From contig SKYY01000030.1 in NCBI GenBank assembly GCA_007127665.1, forward strand, positions 1 to 8,916: a stretch of DNA of 8,916 nt. The letters run 5' to 3'. The stretch comes from Balneolales bacterium. GTDB lineage: Bacteria > Bacteroidota > Rhodothermia > Balneolales > Natronogracilivirgulaceae. Each line of letters starts with the position of its first letter. Within the stretch, counting starts at the first letter, position 1. Position numbers and translations under genes: made by a program. Under the pieces are notes generated by a model that ran no database searches, had not been told where the DNA came from, and worked only from the letters and a program-made list of their open reading frames with translations. Of the stretch, positions 1 to 6,954 are shown piece after piece.

Positions 1-2556
1 GACCAGGACGGAGAACCACTTGTCGGTGTAAACGTCCTCCTGGAAGGAACCACACGAGGCGCCACCACCTCCATTGATGGTGATTACTTTATCCTGAACG
101 TCCGTCCCGGCGAGTACACACTTCTGGTGAGTTACATTGGTTTTCACTCACAGCGTATACAGAATGTGCAGGTTGCCGTTGACCGCACGACCAGGATTGA
201 CGTCGAAATGACAGAAGAAACCCTTGAAATGGGTGAAATCGTCATTAGCGCTCAGACCTCCATGGTTACGATGGACCGCACCTCATCATCCGCAAAAATC
301 TCGCAGGTGGAGCTGCTGGCTCTGCCTGTCGACAATTTCACCCAGGCCGTGGCGCTTCAGGCCGGTGTAAATCGCGGGCAGGACGGGGCCCTGCACATTC
401 GCGGTGGAAGAAGCAGTGAGGTTCAATACTATGTGGACGGGGTTGCTGTCTCCAATCCATTCAACTTCGGGATGTCCGTGCCCGTTGAAAATACCGCCGT
501 CCAGGAAATCGAAGTCATCAGCGGCAGCTTTAACGCCGAATTCGGCCAGGCAAACAGCGGTATCATCAATATTGTCACGAAAGAGGGCGGAGAGCAGTTC
601 GAAGGCACTTTTATTGCAGGAGTGGGCGGCTATCTCAGCAACCGCACCGATCTGTATCGGGACATTGATAACGCCAATCTGTACGACAACCGAAATTTCG
701 AAGGCTCGCTTTCCGGACCGACGCCCATCTCCGGCCTTACCTTCTTTACTTCCGGTGCCTACAGCCGTGACGGCGGATGGCTTTTCGGCAGGGAGGTGTT
801 CCTGCCGTCCGACAGTGCCAGTTTCAGCGGCCCCCCCGATATGTGGAGCATCCCGACATCAGGCGACTCCTCCGTCGTGCGCATGAACGATAACGAAAAC
901 TACTCTTTTCTCGGTAAACTGACCTGGCAGGTTACGAGGGACCTGAAAGTCTCCTACAGTTATACCAGGGCCCGGACCGATGCCAACATTTACCGGCACC
1001 GCTTCCGGCTGAATCCGGGGCATGTGCCCGGGCAGTTCTCACGAAACCACAACCATCTGCTCGCGATAAATCATGTCCTCAACAACCGTACCTTTTACAA
1101 TTTGCGCCTTACGGCCAACCTGACTGACTTTGGACAGTATGTCTTCGAGAACCCGCTTGACCCGCGCTACCGGGACAGGTTCGGACGCGGCAACCAGCCA
1201 CAGCAGGTGTTCAATACCGGCGGCCTTGACAACGAATGGCTCAACAGAAAAAGCTACACTTACGCGGCGCGGTTTGACATATCCCGGTTTATCGGCAACA
1301 CGCACCTGGTCAAAACCGGTGTGGAATATCGCTGGAACCTCCTTCGGCAGGAACATTTCTTCATTCAGGTGGATCCACGCCAATTCGGGGATTACACCCC
1401 GCGCATCCCGGAACCGGGAACCCGGAACAACAACAACTACCGCCGTACACCCGTTGAGTTCTCCGCCTATATCCAGGATAAAATCGAGATCGATGACCTG
1501 ATCATCAATGCCGGGTTACGATTCGACTACTTTAACGCGAACAGTCTGGTTCCCACAGACCTCAGGGACCCGTCCAACCGCCTCAGGCCAAGGGAAGATT
1601 CCGAGGCATTCAAGGATGCCTCACCCAAAATGCAGCTGAGCCCCAGACTTGGATTCGCTTTTCCGATTACGGCAAGAGGGGTTATTTATGCATCTTATGG
1701 GCAGTTTTTTCAAATACCCCAGTTCCTTTCCCTCTATGAAAACCCTGATTTCAATGTTACCGGCGGAAGCTTCAATACGATGATCGGCAATGCCGACCTC
1801 GAAGCGCAGCGATCGGTGCTCTATGAAATCGGGCTGCAGCAGGAACTGCACCGAACAGTCGGCCTGGACCTTGTGGTTTATCACCGCGATGTCAGAAACC
1901 TGCTTGGCACCGGGCTTTACGCCACCTACACCGGGGGCGACAGTTACGGCCGGTTTGAAAATAACGATTTTGGCACCGTTCGCGGTTTTACAGCCGCGCT
2001 TACCTTCCGCGACCGGCAATCGGGCATCTACGGAAACCTCAACTACACCTATCAGTCGGTTAAAGGCAATGGCAGTGATCCGCGTCAGGCCTTTTTTGAC
2101 GCCCAGGGGCTCACGGAAGCCACCAGCGTGCTGGTTCCGCTTGACTGGGACCAGCGACACAATATTACCGCAAACCTGACACTCATCACAGGCGCATGGT
2201 CATTCGGAGCGGTTGCCCAGTACCGCACCGGTTATCCCTTCACGCCCGAGGACGAACGCCGGCAACCGCTTGTGGAACTTCGCAACGACGCACGCCGCAT
2301 CAGTGAGGTCTATATGGATATGCGTGTTGCCAGGGTGATCAATGTGGGCGATCTCTCCATCCAGACGTTTTTCCAGGGAGAAAACCTGCTCGATTTTATA
2401 CGGGACGACCGTTTCCCGAAACTGTTTCAGTCTGAAATACGCGCGCACCGTGATAATGGACTCGAACGGGTGAACACGCTTGAGGAACTGCTGAACAACC
2501 CCATCGTACAACCGCGTCCCCGCAGCCTTCGCATAGGTATGCAGGTTCAATTTTAG
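1..2556 (+). CDS. TonB-dependent outer-membrane receptor with N-terminal carboxypeptidase-regulatory-like domain (5' end cut by window)
   Basis: Outer-membrane active transporter that takes up a ligand using TonB/ExbBD energy; the substrate is unknown. Frame 1 is open from base 1, so the gene starts upstream; 851 residues are visible. Residues 1 to about 75 form a carboxypeptidase-D-regulatory-like beta-sandwich (GEPLVGVNVLLEGT, then TSIDGDYFILNVRPGEYTL and VSYIGF), typical of Bacteroidota SusC-like and Oar-like receptors. The plug spans about 100-195, with the motifs IRGGRSSEVQYYVDG, VQEIEVISGSFNAEFG and GIINIVTKEGG. The remainder is a beta-barrel rich in aromatic, alternating strands; it has a late NLLD element and ends in MQVQF, with the terminal Phe usual for barrel proteins. 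The missing part should be only a signal peptide and the first strand(s) of the sandwich, perhaps 30-50 residues. The GTG at 127 is internal and not the start. It is followed 38 nt later by the T9SS-exported protein, probably in the same operon. Family assignment is firm; assignment to SusC proper is not. Confidence 0.95.
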   Translation, partial: DQDGEPLVGVNVLLEGTTRGATTSIDGDYFILNVRPGEYTLLVSYIGFHSQRIQNVQVAVDRTTRIDVEMTEETLEMGEIVISAQTSMVTMDRTSSSAKISQVELLALPVDNFTQAVALQAGVNRGQDGALHIRGGRSSEVQYYVDGVAVSNPFNFGMSVPVENTAVQEIEVISGSFNAEFGQANSGIINIVTKEGGEQFEGTFIAGVGGYLSNRTDLYRDIDNANLYDNRNFEGSLSGPTPISGLTFFTSGAYSRDGGWLFGREVFLPSDSASFSGPPDMWSIPTSGDSSVVRMNDNENYSFLGKLTWQVTRDLKVSYSYTRARTDANIYRHRFRLNPGHVPGQFSRNHNHLLAINHVLNNRTFYNLRLTANLTDFGQYVFENPLDPRYRDRFGRGNQPQQVFNTGGLDNEWLNRKSYTYAARFDISRFIGNTHLVKTGVEYRWNLLRQEHFFIQVDPRQFGDYTPRIPEPGTRNNNNYRRTPVEFSAYIQDKIEIDDLIINAGLRFDYFNANSLVPTDLRDPSNRLRPREDSEAFKDASPKMQLSPRLGFAFPITARGVIYASYGQFFQIPQFLSLYENPDFNVTGGSFNTMIGNADLEAQRSVLYEIGLQQELHRTVGLDLVVYHRDVRNLLGTGLYATYTGGDSYGRFENNDFGTVRGFTAALTFRDRQSGIYGNLNYTYQSVKGNGSDPRQAFFDAQGLTEATSVLVPLDWDQRHNITANLTLITGAWSFGAVAQYRTGYPFTPEDERRQPLVELRNDARRISEVYMDMRVARVINVGDLSIQTFFQGENLLDFIRDDRFPKLFQSEIRAHRDNGLERVNTLEELLNNPIVQPRPRSLRIGMQVQF

Positions 2557-2594
2557 AAAAACAACCGTCTATTGAAGCCGATTTTTTAAAAACC

Positions 2595-5500
2595 ATGATA
2601 GTTAGAAAAACAATCTGTCATCTCTTGTTCACTGCCTTGATTCTCCTGGCTGCAGGGATTTCTCCTCCGGAACCCGCATTAGCGCAGAACAATAACGGTA
2701 GCGGTATCTATGTCGACCCCAACCGAAGCGACCGGAACTGGCGGTCTGACCTCAACATCGCAGGCAATGAGGTGGAAAGTATCATCACCAACTACGGAAC
2801 CATCGGCAAGGGAAACGAGAGTATCAATCAGGCAGGCGTCTGGCCGCGAGGTACCGGGCACGGCCACCTTCACGAAATGACCGGCTATGTCGCTTCCCGG
2901 GTTGAGGACGAACGCGGGGAACAAACCATCATCATCAGCGACGGCTACCGCGACGGATCCGGCGCGTCCATTGACCCGGTCACGGAGGTGGAATGGAAGT
3001 TCCAGCCGCTTCCGGGCTACTTCAACAGGGATATCGACAATCCGCGCATAGCCACATCCACCATCCCAGAAACCTGGCCCAAAAGCTGGCCCGGACGGGA
3101 TTCGAGGTGGGATGGTCAATGGAACGGATACTTCGGACTCAATCAGTTCAACGCGGACCAGGAAACTTACTATGTAATGGATGATTTCTGGAACGCCGAA
3201 TACCCGTTCTTTCCCGATTCCCGGGATTCCACCAAGCGTGGTCTGGGCATGCAGATCAGCGTCAGACTGTTCCAGTGGAGCCAGGCCCTTGCGCGGGATA
3301 TCGTGTTCATGCAGTATGAGATGACCAATACGTCTACGACCACATTCTCGTTTGATATGAGCAACAATCCGATATTCATGGGTGGATATACCGATACCAA
3401 TCCCTCCGGTTCGGGTGCCACGGATACGTCGGCGGATTTTGACGACGATCAAAACATGGTATTTGGCTGGTCGGCAAGCGGCGTCGGGCTCTGGACCCAG
3501 TTTCGTGAAATACCTCCCGGCTATATTGGATGGAAGTATCTGCAAAGCCCGGGCATAGCCAACGACGGCATCGACAACGACGGAGACGGACTGGTCGATG
3601 AAAGCCAGGAGAGTCCGGCCGGCGAGTTTGTATTCGGGCCATGCGGCATCTATGATGAACCGCAATTCCGATGGACCGGTGACGAAAACTGCAACTGGGA
3701 TCCTGATTTGCATGACTGCGGAAGTGATGGTGTGTGTCCCTGGGACCCAAACTATACCGGTCCCACACCTGATGGCACCGAAGGCAACGGACGGCCCGAC
3801 CAGGGGGAACCCAACTTCGGTCGGCTCGATAATGCGGAAGCCGACCAGGTGGGACTCACCTCCTTTTTCGCCCCGCTTTTCGGTACAGTGGATATCAACG
3901 ATGAGCCCGGTGCCTGGCAGCGCATGCAGCCGGGGTTTTTTGATATCCCGCAACAGAGCGTGAACCAGATCTGGATCTTCGCGTCCGGTCCGTTCAACCT
4001 GGTGCCAGGCCAGACCGAGCGCTACGGAACGGCGTTCATATTCGGAGCCAACAGACGGGCGCTGTTCCGCAACGCCCAGGTGGCACAACGGATCTATGAC
4101 TCCAACTACCAGTTCGCCCGCCCGCCGCTCCAGCCGGAGGTCACAGCAATCCCTGCCGACGGCAAAGTGATCATTACCTGGGACGATCTGGCGGAAAGGT
4201 CGTTCGATCCCGTTTACGGATTCGATTTCCAGGGGTACCGCGTCATCAAGGGCACAGATCCGCAATTCCGCGACGCCAAAGACATCACCGACGCCCTGGG
4301 AACGCCTGTCTACAAGCAATCCATTGCCCAGTTCGATATCGTAAACGGCCTCACGGGTCCGCACCCGCTGCAACTTGGCGAGGATATCGGACAGCCGGCG
4401 GGTATCCACTACTACATGGGTGACGACACCGGACTGCAGCACTACTTCATTGATGAGGATGTTGTGAACGGGCGGGCTTACTATTATGCCGTGGTCAGCT
4501 ATGATACCGGATATGACACCGACTTTTTCGAAAGGGGGATTTCCGAGCTTGAAAACCTGTTTCCCATCACGCCTTCCGAATCCCCGGCAAGTATCACCGT
4601 CACCAATGGCGTGATTACCGCCATGGACCGCAATACGGTACGGGTAGTCCCCAACTCGCAGCCCTCCGATGTCGATGAGGGCCGTCTTGAGACAGAGGCA
4701 CAGAACCGGCTCGCCCATGTCGAAGGGGCATCAACAGGCCGGGTGCGTGTTATTGAGATCGCAAGGGATCTCTTCGATGACAACGGATACAATGTGACCT
4801 TCCAGACCACCCCGCTGGAGGCATCGGTAGAATACAAAACAGTCAGCTACTCCATTTTTGATGATGATGGAAACATGTTGTACGAAGACGTTCCGGTGCC
4901 TACGGATTTCGAAGGTAATTTCAGGAGAAACTGGACACATGAGGTGCTTGAGCGCGGCTTTGTGCTTGAGTTCCAAAATGTGGAAGCAAGTCTGAGCAAC
5001 ACCCAGCTGAACTCCGGATGGACTTCCGAATCCCAAACCAATATCCGTACAACCATTGAGCTGACACCCTCTTTTGCTTTCCCGGATCCACCGATATGGC
5101 CTTTGACAGCCGTACTGGAAGTGGGTGATCCGGAAGGCGAGCCACTCGATTCCGCTTTTACAAGTACTACCGGCAATATCAAAAGGCCAACGTGGTTCCG
5201 CCTGTACGAAAAAGCCACGGGTGAAAAAATCAATTTTATCCTCAACGAGCCGCGTGATACGCGAGATGGTATCATCGATACTTCGGAAACGCTGAATATT
5301 GTATTCCGAAACAAGCCGGAAGATACCCGCTACACTCTGAGCTGGACCCTCAGGTTTGAAACCCCGCTCACGCCGGACGGTGACCGCGTGCCGGCAGACA
5401 GGGTCGTGCTGCCCCAGCCAGGCGACACCTTTATCCTGCGATCCGAGATACCGTTCAGCGAGGACGACCGCTACAGCTTCCGCTCCATTGCCACTCAAAG

Positions 5501-5825
5501 GATGGAAAATCCGGACAAGGACGTGCTGGCGGATGTCCGGGTGGTCCCAAACCCCTACATTGCCGCCAATACCATGGAAGGCAGGCCCTTCCTTGAAGGA
5601 AGAGGAGAGCGGAAAATTGAATTCCGGAACCTGCCTGAACAGGCGGTTATACGGATCTATACCGCGTCCGGGACCTTTGTCCGCGAAGTGCGGGGAGTGA
5701 ATGGAGTAGCCGAATGGAATTTACGCTCCAAGGATAATCTGGAAGTAGCGTTCGGCCTCTATTTTTATCATTTGAGGTCCGACGGAATAGGCGAAAAGGT
5801 CGGCAAATTTGCAATCATAAACTGA
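2595..5825 (+). CDS. Large secreted protein with T9SS type A C-terminal sorting domain, function unknown
   Basis: Predicted to cross the inner membrane by Sec and the outer membrane by type IX secretion, ending on the cell surface or outside the cell. Residues 1-30 are a signal peptide (RK, hydrophobic core, cleavage likely after ALA30). Residues 983-1076 are a T9SS sorting domain: VVPNPY at 983-988, then KIEFRNLP, AVIRIYTASGTFVREV, a WNL strand and a final GKFAIIN. A region at about 510-640 (KVIITWDD, then YYYAVVSYDTG) resembles a fibronectin type III fold. Residues 324-336 (DGIDNDGDGLVDE) form a thrombospondin-type-3-like calcium loop. The four cysteines of the mature chain (350, 366, 375, 381) lie close together in an Asp/Gly-rich stretch. 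No glycosidase, protease or SusD motif was recognised. The ATG at 2595 directly precedes the signal peptide; there is no clear Shine-Dalgarno, only A/T-rich sequence. Its place between a TonB receptor and a PorV-like barrel suggests a surface binding or assembly partner (inference). Export route is well supported; function is unknown. Confidence 0.9.
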   Translation: MIVRKTICHLLFTALILLAAGISPPEPALAQNNNGSGIYVDPNRSDRNWRSDLNIAGNEVESIITNYGTIGKGNESINQAGVWPRGTGHGHLHEMTGYVASRVEDERGEQTIIISDGYRDGSGASIDPVTEVEWKFQPLPGYFNRDIDNPRIATSTIPETWPKSWPGRDSRWDGQWNGYFGLNQFNADQETYYVMDDFWNAEYPFFPDSRDSTKRGLGMQISVRLFQWSQALARDIVFMQYEMTNTSTTTFSFDMSNNPIFMGGYTDTNPSGSGATDTSADFDDDQNMVFGWSASGVGLWTQFREIPPGYIGWKYLQSPGIANDGIDNDGDGLVDESQESPAGEFVFGPCGIYDEPQFRWTGDENCNWDPDLHDCGSDGVCPWDPNYTGPTPDGTEGNGRPDQGEPNFGRLDNAEADQVGLTSFFAPLFGTVDINDEPGAWQRMQPGFFDIPQQSVNQIWIFASGPFNLVPGQTERYGTAFIFGANRRALFRNAQVAQRIYDSNYQFARPPLQPEVTAIPADGKVIITWDDLAERSFDPVYGFDFQGYRVIKGTDPQFRDAKDITDALGTPVYKQSIAQFDIVNGLTGPHPLQLGEDIGQPAGIHYYMGDDTGLQHYFIDEDVVNGRAYYYAVVSYDTGYDTDFFERGISELENLFPITPSESPASITVTNGVITAMDRNTVRVVPNSQPSDVDEGRLETEAQNRLAHVEGASTGRVRVIEIARDLFDDNGYNVTFQTTPLEASVEYKTVSYSIFDDDGNMLYEDVPVPTDFEGNFRRNWTHEVLERGFVLEFQNVEASLSNTQLNSGWTSESQTNIRTTIELTPSFAFPDPPIWPLTAVLEVGDPEGEPLDSAFTSTTGNIKRPTWFRLYEKATGEKINFILNEPRDTRDGIIDTSETLNIVFRNKPEDTRYTLSWTLRFETPLTPDGDRVPADRVVLPQPGDTFILRSEIPFSEDDRYSFRSIATQRMENPDKDVLADVRVVPNPYIAANTMEGRPFLEGRGERKIEFRNLPEQAVIRIYTASGTFVREVRGVNGVAEWNLRSKDNLEVAFGLYFYHLRSDGIGEKVGKFAIIN

Positions 5826-5831
5826 GGGGGG
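5824..5831 (+). promoter_or_regulatory. Strong purine-rich ribosome binding site for the PorV-like gene
   Basis: The sequence GAGGGGGG overlaps the stop codon of the upstream secreted-protein gene and lies 8 nt before the ATG at 5840. It supports that start codon. It also suggests translation coupled to the upstream gene. The contrast with the A/T-rich, SD-less leader before 2595 is notable. Confidence 0.7.
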
Positions 5832-5839
5832 ATATAGCG

Positions 5840-6865
5840 ATGTTTCACACTACGTTAAAATATGTTATCCTCCTGCTGGCCGTGGCTCATGGTTTGCTGA
5901 TGCTTTGGAACAACCCTGCAAGCGGGCAAAGCAAAGTCGGTACCAAAGCGCTCACGTTTCTGGAAATCGGCGTGGGAGCGAGAGGTGTCGGCATGGGCGA
6001 GGCGCATGTCTCCTCCGTCAGCGATGTTACCTCCCTGTACTGGAATCCCGCAGGGATAACAAACATTGCAAGGAACGAGGTTACCTTTCAGCACACTACA
6101 TGGATAGCCGACACCTATCTGAACTATGCAGCTTCCGTGATCCAGGTGGGACGGAGTGGATATGTCGGAGGCCAGCTCTATGTGTTTGAGTCCGGCAACA
6201 TGGATGTGACCACCGTTGATTTCCCCGACGGCACCGGTGAGCAGTTCAACGTCCAGGATCTTAAAATCGGACTCACCTATTCACAGCGGCTTACCAATCG
6301 TTTTTCCATCGGAGGCAGCGTCAAATATATTTCGAGCAGGATCTGGCGCATGAGCACATCCGCCGTGGGGCTTGACCTGGGGATGCAGTACCATACTCCC
6401 GTTCCGAACCTCTGGCTCGGATTTGCCATATCCAATTTCGGAGAGGATATCACGCTGACCGGCGACAATACCTCGGTCAGGGTAGACCTTGATCCCAACT
6501 CCAGCGGAACCAACGATGCTTTGCTGGGCGACCTCAGGCTGGGGGCCTGGGATCTTCCGCTGATGTTCCGGATCGGCTCGCATTACCGCTTTGACATCGG
6601 AGAGTTGCAATCCTTCATCGTTGCAATGGATGCGGTCTACCCCAATAACGACGATCCGTTTGTCAACGCCGGACTGGAATACGGGTTCCGGGACATGGTC
6701 TTTCTTCGTGGCGGCTATTCCAGGCTGTTTCTGCCGGATGCCGAAGGGCACCTGCGGCTCGGCTTCGGTGTCAAGATTTCCGACAGAATCCGTGCGGATT
6801 ATGCCTACTCCGACCGCGGCCGGCTCGGGGGATCAAACATTCTGGGTGCAACAGTCATGTTCTGA
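5840..6865 (+). CDS. PorV/PorQ-family outer-membrane beta-barrel protein
   Basis: FadL-like outer-membrane barrel of the PorV/PorQ family. The best-known member, PorV (LptO), receives T9SS cargo from the translocon and hands it to the attachment machinery. Residues 1-29 are a signal peptide with likely cleavage after ASG29. The mature N-terminus carries the family signature: KVGTKALTFLEIGVGARGVG (32-51) followed by GEAHVSSVSDVTSLYWNPAG, with the conserved Asn-Pro-Ala-Gly. The rest is alternating amphipathic strands, ending GATVMF with a terminal Phe. At 341 residues it is within the usual family size. The start is fixed by the ribosome site ending 8 nt upstream. It follows a T9SS cargo gene by 14 nt, so a role as dedicated carrier or anchor for that protein is plausible (inference). 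It could instead be a general paralogue unrelated to secretion, as many FCB genomes carry several. Whether it is PorV itself cannot be decided here. Confidence 0.88.
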   Translation: MFHTTLKYVILLLAVAHGLLMLWNNPASGQSKVGTKALTFLEIGVGARGVGMGEAHVSSVSDVTSLYWNPAGITNIARNEVTFQHTTWIADTYLNYAASVIQVGRSGYVGGQLYVFESGNMDVTTVDFPDGTGEQFNVQDLKIGLTYSQRLTNRFSIGGSVKYISSRIWRMSTSAVGLDLGMQYHTPVPNLWLGFAISNFGEDITLTGDNTSVRVDLDPNSSGTNDALLGDLRLGAWDLPLMFRIGSHYRFDIGELQSFIVAMDAVYPNNDDPFVNAGLEYGFRDMVFLRGGYSRLFLPDAEGHLRLGFGVKISDRIRADYAYSDRGRLGGSNILGATVMF

Positions 6866-6905
6866 GTAATTATTAGTGGCCAAGGAAATGAGAAAATAAA
6901 GAGTA

Positions 6906-6944
6906 TCTTTCCACGTACAGGTTCCTGAAGAGGTTCCGGAAAGA
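6906..6944. promoter_or_regulatory. Candidate operator: 7-bp inverted repeat around tandem repeats, upstream of the regulator gene
   Basis: TCTTTCC at 6906-6912 is the perfect reverse complement of GGAAAGA at 6938-6944. The centre-to-centre distance is 32 bp, close to three helical turns. The right arm overlaps the likely ribosome site of the regulator gene. Hybrid GntR/LacI-type regulators commonly bind near their own promoters, so this is a reasonable autoregulatory operator or an mRNA hairpin hiding the ribosome site. No convincing Bacteroidota promoter could be placed: TATCTTTC at 6904 only partly fits the TAnnTTTG consensus and lacks an upstream TTG at the right distance. Confidence 0.3.
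6919..6942. repeat. Two tandem 12-bp direct repeats with a TTCCGGAA palindrome
   Basis: AGGTTCCTGAAG at 6919-6930 is followed immediately by AGGTTCCGGAAA at 6931-6942, matching at 10 of 12 positions. The second copy contains the perfect palindrome TTCCGGAA (6934-6941), and the first contains the imperfect version TTCCTGAA. Tandem near-palindromes just before a regulator gene are a common operator arrangement, but two short copies could also be chance. Confidence 0.45.
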
Positions 6945-6954
6945 ATTACATGAG

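Noticed and set aside
127..129. GTG as the start of the TonB receptor
   Set aside because: The frame stays open to base 1, and the upstream codons encode the first strands of the carboxypeptidase-regulatory-like domain, so the real start is outside the window.
2557..2594. T-run between receptor and cargo gene as an intrinsic terminator
   Set aside because: TTTTTT is present, but no GC-rich stem precedes it. The 38-nt gap in the same orientation fits an operon junction better.
2679..4718. A 679-codon open frame on the minus strand opposite the T9SS cargo gene
   Set aside because: It lies wholly within a convincing plus-strand gene with signal peptide and sorting domain. Its translation shows no domain, signal or motif I recognise, and such long antisense frames are a by-product of codon bias in moderately GC-rich genes.
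4731..5498. A 255-codon minus-strand open frame in the 3' half of the same gene
   Set aside because: Same reason: antisense shadow with no recognisable protein features and no ribosome site of note.
6867..6875. TAATTATTA palindrome after the PorV-like gene as a promoter or operator
   Set aside because: Short A/T palindromes are frequent between genes, and no spaced -33 element or partner site was found.
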